Of a DNA stretch of 64,000 bases, positions 35,201-48,176 are shown in pieces. Every line of letters starts with the position of its first letter. The first letter of the stretch is position 1. Source of the DNA: Tubiluchus corallicola (lineage: Eukaryota > Priapulida > Priapulimorpha > Priapulimorphida > Tubiluchidae); NCBI GenBank assembly GCA_030141605.1, contig JAQGDQ010000554.1:1-64000 (forward strand), read 5' to 3'. The notes beneath the pieces are model-generated. The model searched no databases and was not told the DNA's origin. It saw nothing but the letters and a program-made list of their open reading frames with translations. A program made the position numbers and the translations under genes.

Positions 35201-38200
35201 TGGCACCAACCAACAATTAGTTAAATTTGAAGCCGAACTTGTAAATAATGTGAAATGTAAAAAGTTGGAACAGCCAGTTTAAACAAGGGATGTTCTGCAT
35301 TCAAGGCAGATGCCATGATCACTAGACTATCATGTCCTCTGCAATAATGACAGCCCAAACTCATCTCTTATAGCTGGCCAACCAATTCAGCATTTCTAAT
35401 GTTAAGTTGTTTATGCTAGAGCGATTCTAACTATTCAGATTGTTTTTTAATTTTGGTTAATTTTGAGTGCAAAAGTCATGCCTGGTGAGCACATTTCAAA
35501 TCCAGGCTGTGTTCCATTTTTTCATATTTTGTGTTTCAAGTTTAGCTTCATCATTAACTGTGTTTGTACCATCATTAATAATTACCTGGATATTAAATTT
35601 ATAAATTATTAATTAATCAATTTTTAATGTCCACAGGTTAGTCAAAATGACTAGCACAATGGTTTTTTAATCATACTTAAATATGTGCTCAATGAAAATG
35701 TACGTCTGCATATATGGTGGTTTATATTCAGTGTGATAGGCACACCATTCTATCTTATGGACTACGTTCCTGGCCGATTGTTCAAGGATCCATTTCTTCC
35801 TGACATGACACCAGAGGAACGTGGCGCCATCTATTCCGCAGTGTGCGACGTTCTGGCCATGATTCATCGGGTAGACATTCAGCGAGCGGGTCTAGAAGAT
35901 TTTGGCAAATCGGGTATGCAGGTGGTTATGTATTTTGTTTTTCTGTTAAGTTAAGTTACTGGTGTTTTACTATGTGAAATATGACAGCATTTGTGGTATG
36001 AAGCGCTATTTGGAAAAAGGTAGTGTGCAGTGAAGACTGCTTCTGCCTCAATTTATAAAATAACTCTATTTAGCTATAATATTGCAATATTTACCTATCA
36101 AGTGAAAGGACGGGTAAAATCATGCAGGTTGCTGCTATATACAGCTACGAATATCTTCTATTTCTTGCATGGATTAGCATCCTGAATGGTCATTTTATCT
36201 TTCGTAGTTGTATTTGGTTTAATGAGAACTACTTGAAATGCTGCTCAACTTTTTTTAATAAAAACTACTTGAAATGTTGCTCAACTTTTTTTCATGAGAA
36301 TTACTTGAAATGTTGCTCAATTTTTTTAATGAGAACTACTTGAAATGTTGCTCAACTTTTCTTCAAGAGAACTACTTGAAATGTTGCTCAACTTTTTTAA
36401 TGAGAACTACTTGAAATGTTGCTCAACTTTTTTAATGAAAACTACTTGAAATGTTGCTCAACTTTTTTAATGAGAACTACTTGAAATGTTGCTCAACTTT
36501 TTTAATGAGAACTACTTGAAATGTTGCTTAACTTTTCTTCAAGAGAACTACTTGAAATATTGCTCAACTTTTTTTAATGAGAACTACTTGAAATGTTGCT
36601 CAACTTTTTTTCATGAGAACTACTTGAAATGTTGCTCAACTTTTTTGATGAAAACTACTTGAAATGTTGCTCGACTTTTTAATGAAAACTACTTGAAATG
36701 TTGCTCAACTTTCTTTTTAATGAAAACTACTTGAAATGTTGCTCGACTTTTTAATGAAAACTACTTGAAATGTTGCTCAACTTTTTTAATGAAAACTACT
36801 TGAAATGTTGCTCGACTTTTAATGAAAACTACTTGAAATGTTGCTGAACTTTTTTAACGAGAACTACTCGAAATGTTGCTCAACTTTTTTATGTTAGATT
36901 ATAATTTAATTTATTATATTACAGATTACTTCTAATTGGAAATGGCTACAGAAGTGGTCGAAACATTTTTGGATTTTTAGTAAAATGATGTTATTTGAAT
37001 AGGAACCGGAGTTCATTAACAGATTAACCATCAAGTATAGCTACAAAACATAAATGTGAATGTTACTACTATCACCAAGTTTATAATGTACACATTTATC
37101 TGTGGTATTGTTATTAAATACCATAAATACCATAATACCATATTGTTATTAAGTACAATGACAGTGACAATGTACTCTTACAGTTACAGTTATTGTTTGT
37201 CTAGGTTCTTACTGGACTCGGCAGTTAAACACCTGGACACGACAGTTTGAAGCAAGCAAAACACATGAGGTGCCGGAAATGAATGACCTCATTTCCTGGC
37301 TGAGGTCAAATCTTCCAGAAAAGGAAGCCCGTGGAGTTGTGCATGGCGATTTCAGGTACGGCTTCAAATTTTGCAGGCTTTGTTTAATAGTGAATCTGAT
37401 TATCTGGATTTTATTTCTGAATAATCTGATTTTTGGTCAATCTGTACAAGATTTTGCTCGACGAGTTTTGTTTGGCATCTCAGCTAGTTCAGGAGATAAA
37501 ATCTTTTATAGATTTAAAACATATTTTCATTTAGGACAAAAAATTCATCAACGACAGCCATGTGCAGTAACTGGAAATGACAAAATTGTATTGTATTGTA
37601 TTGTATTGTATTGTATTACATTACATTATATTATGTTTATATTAAATAAATTTCTGACAATCCAGCCCGCTTGACTTGTATAATCAACTTAGAGAGCTGT
37701 CTGAATTCTCAAGGGTTGTTACATAAGTATATGGATAGGTTTACTGAAAAGCAAGTTGTAATCTACAGAATTGCTTTGTAGAAGAACTAAAAACAAAATT
37801 AAGATGTCATTAAAGAAATTTGCGTCAATTTATTAGATCGCATTAAGCGAAATTTAGCTACAGTAATGCGTGAAATAAAATTGTAGATCAATGTGAGATC
37901 ACAATTAAAAATAGGCAAAAATTAAACAATGGATTGAAAAGAAAAAGCTCACTTTTATCTATCTATTAGCTAGTATCAGGTCTCTACCATTAATAATATA
38001 TTAATTATTACAGTCGTCAAGCGTTAGTGTTACTTAAAGCTAAATACATCATCTTGAAATTTTGGTGTGTTGCCTACATGCTGTCTTATTGCACGTAGAG
38101 CTTGCATAAGCAGCAACTCTATATAAAACCTGTAAATTTAACCTCCCATGGTAACCATTAGGCACAGTCATTTTAACAGTAAGTCTAAGTGGTTTGAAAT

Positions 38201-41200
38201 AAGTTTAGATAACATTGCACGTAGGTAAAAAAATAATCAGAGCATTTGTAGCGCACACTTCGCTACTCTAATTAAGCAAAAGCATAAATAATAACACGTA
38301 TTTTTGGCAAGTCAGTGACATATTTTGGTGCACGTTGGAATAGTGAAACAGGGATTTTTTTTCCTTTTACCAGGTGCCACAAGCATTTTAAATTATTAAG
38401 AATTTTCTTTTTCAGTTAGATATGTTTTTTCAAACCTGCAAGCTTATTGCAAAGTAACATAACTTTGAATGGAAGGTTTTTATGCAAACTTTAAAATTTT
38501 CTTTTCTTCCCCTCTAAACAACATAATTACATATATTTACATACTAGGTAAACAATATTACTATGGTACTTTAGTGCAATCTTTTTACATTGCTGTCTTC
38601 TGTTAAATCTCTGAAACCATTTAGTATTACCACAGATTGGACAATCTTATCTTCCACCCATCTAAACCGGAAGTTGTGGCAGTTTTAGACTGGGAACTAT
38701 CGACTTTGGGCGATCCGCTTGCTGATCTTGTCAATTGTTGCATTGTGTACCATTCCACTCCAGATTCCCCGCTTCTTATTGGTAGGTAACAAAATTGCTG
38801 TCATTTTGTGTTTGTACATATTATCTTAGAACTCAATGTAAGTTATTGTTCTTGTTTCTTCTAGAAACGTTTCCAGACAAGAACGTAATGTCAGTCTTTT
38901 GTATGTTATTTTATTTGCTTATACATTTTTATATATAATATGTTTTTTGTTTGTCTAATTATCAGCTACTAATTATTTTTGATGAGCAAGCAATTCGTAG
39001 CATGTTCTTCTACCATTTATCTTAATGTTTTGCAAGATTAGAATATGGAAAACTCCAGTACACTGTGATTGTCAGAAGCAGGTAGTTTTTCATTTTGATT
39101 ATTAACAGAATAAACCATTGTGGTTACCTAGTTTGTTGTGGCTAAGTGAAGAATGAACGTTTGGAAAGTTTAAGAATTGGTGAAAAACCAGGTATTTTTC
39201 GAAGCCGTTTCACCGATTCACATTTCTTATTTGGTATTAGTCAAATGGCTGGAGCCGAGGTTAAGGTTTTTTCATCCTAGTCTTTTGTTTAATAATATTG
39301 CAGAACTTCTGTAATTAATTAACAATTCTAAGAAGAGGCTTTCGGTGTAGTGTGGCATTGATGCATTGGCTAGGCAGTGAAAACTGGAAGGCATTTGGTC
39401 TGAGTGAGTGGCTAGTACAACAATTTCAAAAAAATTTACTTCACAGCAAAGTACACCGCTACCAGGAAATGGTATCATTCCAGTTAGTAAAGTAAAAGAA
39501 AAGAAGAGCAAATTTGTCATTAACCTGTAATTAAGCAAAATATGTAATTAATCACTCTGAGATTATTTTTTACAGGTTTTGGCGACGCAAACTTACCTGA
39601 GTTGGGAATACCGTCCGAAAGTGAGTTCTTGGACATGTATTGCAGGCGAATGGGTTTACCGCCAATAGAAACTTGGAACTTCTGCCTGGCTAACCTGTTC
39701 TTCAGATTTGCAGCTATAACACAGGGCATTTACAAACGTGCTTTGCAAGGTACATAATGAATGTTGTACACTTATTCAAATCTTTCTGTATTTTTTTTAA
39801 ATTGTTTTTGTTCTCTTTCTGCTTGTTCTCATTTTTACAATTTCATTAGTATATGTTTGAGGAATATATTAAATCGAGGGTGTTTGTTCATCTGCATCTT
39901 ACATACTGTGAATTTTTTATGTTTGAAATATTAATAATGCTGTATAACTGTGTATATGGCTTATGAAAATAGGCAGTAACACAATTGTTTCTGGATGTCT
40001 TGTCAAATGTGCATCATATCATTAGGATCATTCACGTATATATCATCTTTATTCGCATATGAATTCAAGAATTACGTGGTACACGTGAAAATTTAAAACT
40101 ACAAAAAGTGTTTACAACAAAAACATGTGCACTCAATAAAAAAAAATAAAAAATACGTTTAGAGAAGAACATATATTGATCTGTTGATTTTTTGTACGGT
40201 TTGCATGCTTTGAGCCACTTCCCAGCATTTATTAATAGAGGCTACTATTGGTTCTAAATGGATGTGGCGGGACTGGAACATGACTATTTACTAATAATAA
40301 TTCTATAAAATGAAATACTTGACCTCCAAGAGATGTCTTATGTAAACATACACATTCCAAAATGCACACAGCCTTCATTGAGAGGTAATAGCCAGTGATA
40401 TCACAAAATAACCGGCAGTCATCTGTTAATTTACTAACCGTGCCCAGTGCTGACTAACTTTCATAGCAAACACACTCTGTCACAAATTAGCTTCTCCTCT
40501 GCGGAATTGCTTTCCGAATAGTAGTGTTTACTATTTACAGTTAAGTCAGCAGAATGTTTGAAATTTCTTTCAAGTATAAGTTGATTTGAGTTTAATGTGT
40601 TTTGAATGACAACCCAAGTTTCGTATTTGTGCTGTCTTAAGTGCTACCATGTTCAGAAGCTCTTTCACACAGTAGATGGTGTTATTTGTTTGCTTTGTAC
40701 TTTGAACTTCTAATGTTGTCTCATCACAGTCTGGGCAAAAACTGAATAGCTCATGCCGGTGCCCTGGTGTTGTTATGCTGTATTTATTGTGCTGATAGCA
40801 TAGAAGTTAAGGTGGTTGGGTATAAATTTGTGTGAATCTATGCAGATTTATGTATGTGTTGAAACATTTACATTGTATGTACACTTACATACTTACATAC
40901 TAAACTTTTATATTACCATCATATCGTTTGGATCATTCACGTATATATCATCTTTATTAGCACATGAATTCAAGAATTACGTGATACAGTTCTTTTGTTT
41001 CGAGACTTACAAAGATGCCTATATTTAGTTTTACTGATAAATATTCGTTATCCACTATTGTGTGATACTTTGCTATAGTAGTTAATTTATTTCCACTACT
41101 GCAGTGCAAAGTTGAAGGTCTTTCCTGTAATTGAGTTGCGCATTTTGGTTAGGAACTTAGGATAACCCTTGCTTATGTACAAAGGTTCTGTCTGGGTATA

Positions 41201-44200
41201 ACCAACGTAAATACTAGGTAAACAATTGAGCCCGGCCTTGCAGGTCAGTTTTAGTGTTGGGTTAAAGCTCTTATAATTGTGAGTGACTGTGAATAACTGA
41301 GTGCAGCTTATAAATTCAGGGAATTGTTTCATAAGGCTAATTTCAGAAAGGTTCTAAAATTGAGTACGTTTTTGTTGTTAGTTTTTGCTGGTTTACACTA
41401 TAACCTGCAGTGTGTTATTAATTTCAATATATATACATAAGTGATTAAAACAACACAGCTATTATAGTTGGTCTACTTGATCTTTAACTAAATGAATTCC
41501 TTTTTTACTATTTCTGCATTTACGTTCAACCAAAAGAACCGATGCAACATTTTAACATTTTTGCTCAAGTCCTTCCTTATTCTGACTGAGAATTACCTTG
41601 GTTCGGTTTTTTAGTAAACATATTTTGTATGGTAACTGTGAAACATTTGCAGTGGCCACTGGTCAGCTCTCATATAGACTAATAGAGGACCTAAATGTCA
41701 GAAACGAAGTTTGAAGTACATATAACTACAGTAAGTAATTTAAACTAACATTCTCGCTGAAAAATAACCGAATACTGATTTTTTTTAAATTATTCCATTT
41801 CAGGTCAGGCTAGTGGTGCAAATGCTGAATTTTTAGGACTTTTGTCATCCCAACTTGCTCAGAAAGGTTTAGAATTTTCACAGAAGCGAAGTTTTTCGAC
41901 GGTGTCACTATCAAATACAGCTAGCCAGTCAGCTACAACAATGTCAGCAGGTAAAGACCTAGAGAAGCATTTCAAAAATTTGCCATCATTTACGTCTTAA
42001 ATTCAAAACGAGTGGCGCTTCCATGACTTGGTTCACTGTACACTTTAGAGAGTTTGCATAGCTGCTAGTAGTGCACTGTGAGTCTTCCAAGCTAGATAAG
42101 AAAGCCCTGGGATGTTTTACACGGATAGCTGATTTATGATAATTTGTAGCTATATTTTTTCTCATACATTACTAATTGACCTACATTGTTATGACGCTTA
42201 TTTAGTATATTACAAAGAAAAGTATCGTGAAGTTCAAAGATGCTGTTTTAGGTTGATTATGTCGCACACAGATTACCTGTGACCTATAGTAAAGTTGTGT
42301 ACATATGTATTCCTTTGTGGTCATTCTTTTCTAAGCAGAGTAAGCTGTCAACACACTGTTACTAATAAAATTTATTGACTGCTCTTATGCTTGGTCACAA
42401 ATTTTTTTCACTAAATGACCACCAAATTCAACTCATTTCAATCCCACGACAAGTACCACATTACACAAAATTTAATCAAAATCGAACAATTTTTTTTTAT
42501 TTTATGCAGAACTGCAAAAAACACAAAGGTCTTGTTGAAATACTCACATATCATTACTTTCCCACTATAATTTACTTTCTTTTAGAATGCATAACACACT
42601 CGCTTGAACTTGGTTGATTATGTCATCAACAGCAAGACAATCAATAATTTTGTGGAATTGTTCATGCAGTGTGAAAGTATATATGCAGCATTGATTAGTC
42701 TTGTTATTTATAAAAGTGTTAGTCTTACAAGTAATTGTTGTAGTATTTGTGGTTGGAACACGTTTTCGCTGAAGGGAAGTTGTATGCCTTATTGCAAGAA
42801 AATATCATTTACGAAACAAAACGAAATGTATTATTAAAATATAGTCTACTGACAGGTAAAAATTAAGTGTGTATTAAGTCTCTATATTTGCACAGGTCAT
42901 GTTCCATCTACTATCGAAGCCTTGTCACCGAAAGCACAGAACTATTACCAGCGAGTAAAAGATTTTATTCAAAAAAATGTAGTACCACTGGAACGCGAGT
43001 GGGCAGAATTTCACCAGCCAGGAAACAAAGATCGGTGGACGGACTATCCTCGATTAAAACAACTTAGGGTATGCAGTTAGTAATGTACATTATCAACTGT
43101 GAATAGTCTGCTTATTGTGGTGGTTCTAACCATCCCTATCATTGTATTTGTAATATGAGCTAATCTTCCACTGCTTGTTACAGGCCAGTGCAAAGTCTGA
43201 AGGATTATGGAACATGTTTATACCCCTTGAGTCAGATCCTGAACAGAAGTATGGTTGTGGCCTCACTAATGCAGAGTACGCACATATATGCGAGTTAATG
43301 GGACAATACTTTGGTGCACCTATCGTAAGTATGTCTGTCAGTCTTTCAGTTGAACCAGATGTATATCCTCTATGTTTTTTTATAGTTGTAAAATATAAAC
43401 ATTTTCAAGTTTAATTTTCACAGATGAATTATCAAGTTTCTTTTTAACAACTGTCCAAACAAATGGGAACGAAGTTTACTAGACGTAACTTAAGCATCTC
43501 TTTGAAGTTACAAGTTTTATTACAGTTTATCTGACAGGTTTATCAAAAGAGATGATTAAAAAAATGTTTTTTTAAGTGAGTTTGCTCTAATCTGTATGCT
43601 GGTAAGCAGCCATGCTTCCAGATGTATTGAGATCATTTTCTGATGGATCCACTATAGTCTTGTCCCTAGAATATTTTAACTACTCAGTTATAATATACGA
43701 TATATTTAGTTCACACAGTATAACTACACCAAGTTACATGGTAAATAGAAGCAGAAATTTATTTATTTGTGCTGAAAAGCCTAAAAATGCTGCTTTTATA
43801 TGCACAACACATTTGCAAAACTTTATGAATTTGCAGGTTGTTAGACAGGAGCAGTTTTGTTTACTCTTTATTTTTTTATCACCCTGCAAATTTATGTGAA
43901 TCAGTTAAACAGTATAATAATTATAATTGTGCCAGACCAAACAGAGTTATCAGAAATTGATATGTAGGACTTTGTGGTGAAATTATTGTGATCTCATTGC
44001 TTAAATAGGAATGATAGCTATTTCAATATCAGGTAGCTTACCAAACATAGAAATAAGTTGTGTTGATATTTATAGGAATACGTGGTGCTCATATTGAGGT
44101 TGTCTGAACCGCTTTCCGTAAAAGTTGACTTTTAATACCCGCTAATGGTGATACAGCAGGAGTAGTAAAACTGACTTAGTTACTCGATGGATGGTGTTAG

Positions 44201-47200
44201 TGTTCTTAGCCATGCACAGTGGACTGAAAGAAGAGAAAATTTTGATTATCAATGATTTAGAACAAATGCAATTTTACTATAGCTTAGCTTTAGGTGATGA
44301 GTCTCAGTAAACTGTGCCTTTTTAAATATGAAGTAAAATAAATTACAATATCAAGTACTAAACTACCTTAGAGTGCAAATCAATGAGTTAATGAGTTTTC
44401 ATACCCACTTACCTTGATGTGTCATTTAGAACATCATTCAGCATTGTCATTGATCCGTTTTTTTCGTACAAATTTCGAACACAGAGTAATCCTATTGCGA
44501 TGTCACACTATTGAAAACTAATAAAAGAGCTTATAACATGAATAGTTACAACAAGGATGAGAACAGCATCATGGCAGAACGGACGTTGTTATAGAGGTAC
44601 TTTGCAAGTAAATCAAAAATTGATGCTCATTGTTTTTCTTGCCAAGGTATTCAACTGTCAGCCACCTGATTCAGGCAACATTGAGGTGTTGGTAAAATAT
44701 GGAACAGAAGAACAGAAGGAACGTTGGTTAAAACCAATGCTCAACGGCGAGATCAGATCATGTTTCGGCATGACAGAACCAAATGTGGCTTCATCTGATG
44801 CCACTAATATTCGTTCATCAATCGTTCGTGATGGCAACCAATATGTGGTCAACGGAACCAAGTGGTGGACGTCCAGTAAGTAGTAGGATAGCTGTTTGTA
44901 TTTTTTACATTAATCCTCACAGATTGGATAAGGGAGTAGTAATGTGCAGCGGAAGTGGAATCGATGTTTTTTGCAACGCTGCATTGCCATTAGGCCTATG
45001 TTGCCATGTCTGACTAAAGCATATCCATTGTGTGGGAATAGTTGCTCGTCTGACAACACTGATCTACTGCCTGTGTTTCTTGTTTTCTGTTAAATGATTT
45101 ACACATATGGTGTCACTGGTTAATCAGCTAAACTATTTGCCTGTATGGCTGCTTTGGAGCCAAATTTAATAGAGCTTTGCAGCTCAGAGTATGAAAGTTT
45201 GAATATTGTTAAATTTGAAATTCGAAGTAAGTAATACCATACCAGGGCTGGCTGTAAAAACACGTTGTTTGCATAAAGTTTCGTTTTCTTGCTTTATTTT
45301 GCTGGTTTTAATTTGTTTTCTTGTGATTATCATTATTTTCTGTTTGCGTTACCAACATTAAATTTTATTTTGCAATTCTGATCTTGCATACATTATTGAT
45401 ATGTAGATGCTCTTCACCCGGATTGTAAACTATGCATTTTCATGGGCAAAACTGATCCAAAAGCTGCTCGACATGTGCAGCAGAGTATGATTCTTGTTCC
45501 CATGGATACGCCAGGTGTGAAGATCAAGCGCTCACTTTACCTATTTGGGTATGATGATGCACCAGGTACTGCTGCTTATAAAGAGTTATTAAAATTTACT
45601 TTCATATTTTGTATGTGCAATCAGTATATACATATTTACCATACATATAATAATTGTGTTGAAACTGTGTTAAAATTAACTTTAATTATTATTACTGACA
45701 GCAAAATAGACTTATCATTATTTGTTTATGCATTGCTAACTAAAATATACAGTTTACGTTTTCTTACCTAATATTAGCAGCAAAAGCTTTCCCACACTAG
45801 ATGTTAGTGTAGTTAAAAAGTGTTAACACTCATTCTGGCATTTTTCATTCAACCACAAAATCAAAAATGATCCATCTAAGTAAATAATCTTATATGGTTA
45901 AAAATACAAAAACTCTTGCACTGCAGTGTAGTGGGATACACATGTCACATTAGACAGATGTTACAGCCTTAACCCACTCTTGCAGAGGGCCATGCTGAGG
46001 TTGAATTTAAAGATGTTCGAGTGCCTGTGAGTAATCTACTATTAGGAGAAGGAAGAGGATTTGAAATTGCTCAAGGTCGCCTAGGACCTGGTCGGATTCA
46101 CCATTGCATGCGACTCATTGGGCAAGCGGAGCGAGCTCTGCATTTGATGATCAAAAGGGTATAAACATATTAAGGGACTTCTTTAACGTGGCATAAAATG
46201 AACGGTTATGTCATAATTAAATGTCTTTAAAGGCCTGTATAACCCCAGCAGTCATTGAAGTTTTTTCAATGCATTACATGATTACATAAAAAATTCAGTT
46301 ATTATTAAACAAAAGAGATTTATAAATTTAGTAACTTAGCCTTTTCTGGTGAATTTTGAACACGTGCATTGTGTTCCTTTGTCTTTATAAAAACAAAAAT
46401 TGACGTTTGACCCAATTTTTTGGCGCATCATACTACTTTGAAGCATCATAGCATAGGTTTAACTAAGCCGATTTGTGGACAGTTTTGGTTTGCAAGCACG
46501 CATATAGTGAGTAGTTGCTATTACTTTATGAAGCTTTTCTTTTTACTTTAGGGAATTTTAATCTTGATCTTTTTCTTTTTGTTTTCTAGAGCTTAGAAAG
46601 GGAGACGTTTGGGAAGAAATTAGCTGAGCATGGCACAATTCAAGCCGATATTGCTAAGAGTCGAATTGAGATTGAACAGACCCGCCTACTTGTGCTAAAA
46701 GCTGCTCATATGATGGACACAGTCGGAAACAAGAAAGCAATGTCAGAAATTGCTATGATCAAGGTTGCTGCACCTAATATGGCTCTGAGGGTGCTGGATA
46801 GATCCATTCAGGTATAGTAATAAAATCTCTTAGGAGCAGCATTTTGAACTTTAAAAATTTGTTATAAGGTGCCATCCACATATAACAATATCTAGTTTAG
46901 GGTAGGTAGCACGATACGTGACAAGGTAGATAGGTGATTTAGCCATGATATCATTATATGACTTGACACTTTGATACGGAATAAGGAATACTGGTTGTAA
47001 ACGGTTGTGAGGAGGAGGAATCTACAGAATGTGTCGATGAGAATGAGTTGGGGCTGCTACCACCGATGCCAGTATAATCCACTGATATTTTCTCATTAAT
47101 TAACACAAATGATGTTGTTGACTGTCTTTGGAGGAGGAAGAATAAAATGTACAAAGAGCTACATGGGTGTGATATCGATATCAGGTAAGGGGTAGGTAGG

Positions 47201-47642
47201 TGGTTGGGTATATGATAGTGCCATTATAACACAAGGTAGGTAAGTCCTCGAAATCGGCCGAAAAGTTGATATCGTTATGTGGATGGCCCCTAGCTGGTAT
47301 GTTAGTGATGGCTATGTGGTCTCAAGGGTCTTGCAGATTCAGCTTATGTTTGTGTGAATTATCTCACAGCCAATTTCCAAAGTTTAGCAAAACAGACTTT
47401 ATTTAATTGGATAAGTGAGCATGTAACCCCAGGAAATGATAAAGTTAATGGAAACATCTAACACAGGAAAATGCTTTTATTTGATTTAGGCTCATGGCGC
47501 AGCCGGAGTAAGTCAAGACTACCCATTAGCGTTTCTTTGGACCTGGGCACGGGCACTGCGATTAGCAGATGGCCCAGACGAGGTGCACCGAAGAGCAATT
47601 GCACGTATAGAAATTGGTAGATACATGAAATCGATGCTTTAA
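29270..47642 (+). CDS. ACAD10: ACAD10, HAD-APH-acyl-CoA dehydrogenase fusion
   Basis: Coding exons: 29270-29483, 29686-29834, 31720-31914, 32466-32624, 33419-33578, 34577-34671, 35035-35150, 35732-35913, 37205-37355, 38636-38781, 39576-39749, 41804-41950, 42896-43068, 43184-43324, 44647-44875, 45407-45565, 45986-46158, 46590-46811 and 47490-47642. All phases agree; 1,045 residues (human ACAD10 1,059). The N-terminus is basic and hydroxylated, like a mitochondrial presequence. A HAD-like domain spans about residues 50-275, with FDMGGV (57-61 DMGGV) and FLDDIGQN. The APH kinase-like domain spans about 290-540, with VVHGDFRLDNL and [12 protein letters not shown] keeping catalytic and Mg-binding Asp. 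The dehydrogenase spans about 640-1045, with [14 protein letters not shown] and [16 protein letters not shown]. Asp1022 ([10 protein letters not shown]) sits where classical enzymes have the catalytic Glu, as in ACAD10/11 relatives. Mammalian ACAD10/11 are reported to process 4-hydroxy acids through phosphorylation and dehydrogenase steps (family knowledge). A poly(A) signal candidate is at 48171. Confidence 0.97.
30910..31592. mobile_element. Pogo/Tigger-like element, copy 1 (decayed)
   Basis: A degraded relative of the element at 59850-60796, here in ACAD10 intron 2. Left end CATTGGGTGGGGCTTAATAG aligns with CAGTAGGCGCCGCTTAATAG of copy 2. Interior blocks are shared, such as GTATAGAAGTATGAGTCAT and GTGAAGGAAAAATATTGAGT. 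The right end GGCACCTGCTG aligns with GGCACCTACCT. TA dinucleotides flank both ends (30908-30909 and 31593-31594). No transposase frame remains. Confidence 0.7.
33932..34005 (+). repeat. tRNA-like sequence, probable SINE head
   Basis: In ACAD10 intron 5. GGTAGGCCAATTGGGGGAGC resembles an A box and D arm, CTTTGTAAG an anticodon loop, and ATTCGAATCTTGG a B box. The rest is degenerate; no closed acceptor stem was found. Confidence 0.35.
35281..35345 (-). repeat. tRNA-like sequence, probable SINE head
   Basis: In ACAD10 intron 7, minus strand. GATAGTCTAGTGATCATGG resembles an A box, followed by a perfect 5-bp anticodon-like stem TCTGC/GCAGA around the loop CTTGAAT. The B box is weak. Probably a SINE or decayed tRNA. 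Confidence 0.35.
36221..36892. repeat. Minisatellite, ~19 copies of a 33-38 bp unit
   Basis: ACAD10 intron 8 contains about 19 head-to-tail copies of a unit reading GAGAACTACTTGAAATG then TTGCTCAACTTTTTTAAT. Units differ mainly in T-run length and in AAAACT versus GAGAACT or CTCGACT versus CTCAACT. There are no unique spacers. The variants are partly grouped (CTCGACT units alternate near the right end), as expected from unit-wise amplification. Confidence 0.95.
37586..37630. repeat. (ATTGT)n / (ATTAC)n microsatellite
   Basis: About seven copies of the pentamer TTGTA passing into TTACA, in ACAD10 intron 9. Confidence 0.85.
40013..40987. repeat. ~73-bp direct repeats flanking an 830-bp segment
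   Basis: Copies at about 40013-40085 and 40914-40987 share GGATCATTCACGTATATATC and CATGAATTCAAGAATTACGTG-like sequence with few differences. They sit in ACAD10 intron 11, in the same orientation, and enclose a segment with a coding-like minus-strand reading frame (40567-40800). The repeats could be short LTR-like ends, a duplicated flank or two copies of one SINE. Confidence 0.6.
40580..40800 (-). pseudogene. Unrecognised coding-like fragment with Cys/His pattern
   Basis: The minus strand keeps an open frame of about 75 codons beginning near [19 protein letters not shown], followed by [13 protein letters not shown] and ending KSTYT before a stop. The C-x2-H and C-x2-C spacing suggests a zinc-binding piece, and composition looks more coding-like than the surrounding intron. 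I do not recognise the family. A stop lies just upstream, but AG at the start could be a splice acceptor. It may be a transposon gene remnant, given the flanking direct repeats. Confidence 0.3.
46868..47290. mobile_element. MITE with Harbinger-like ends
   Basis: In ACAD10 intron 18. The left end GGTGCCATCCACATATAACA and, inverted, right end GGGGCCATCCACATAACGAT form terminal inverted repeats of about 25 bases. Flanks are TAA (46865-46867) and TAG (47291-47293), near the TWA trinucleotide used by PIF/Harbinger elements. No coding capacity. Confidence 0.65.
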
Positions 47643-48170
47643 GATGTGACAATGACAAATTTGCATAATGGTAGCAGCTAATGTGTACAAGGATTATGGC
47701 TCTAAGTTTCTCAGAAAATGATGAAAATCACGTTCATGAATGAACTCTAGATCAGATAACATGGTGTGGTTGAAAAGTGGGCCTTATTTGATAAGTTTTT
47801 AATTAGAAAAATGATGAAATGATATAAAATGTCACTGATATATGGGGTTATGGGCACATTTAAATCAACTCTCCCGCAGTGTTTGTCTGTCATAAGAAAG
47901 GGTTATTTATATCCAACTGATTAAATGCATTTGAGATGGATACTGGTAGTTTTTGTGGGCTGATAAGGGCCATTTTTATCAATGTTTAAGATACATCAAG
48001 ATTTTTTATCATCCTTTAACTGATTCAGCCATCAGTTATATGTATAGTAAATGCATAGAGCTAATAATGTTCAAAATTTCAATGCCACATTGAGATTCAA
48101 TTTTGTAGTGTCAGCTAGTCACTAATGTTATAAGCTCATGTATCCAATATGACCCAATATTTTATTGGTT

Positions 48171-48176
48171 AATAAA
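48171..48176 (+). terminator. Candidate ACAD10 polyadenylation signal
   Basis: AATAAA about 530 bases after the ACAD10 stop; it is the first clear hexamer on this strand. Confidence 0.45.

Noticed and set aside
36221-36892. CRISPR-like array
   Set aside because: The units are directly tandem with no unique spacers and lie in an animal intron.
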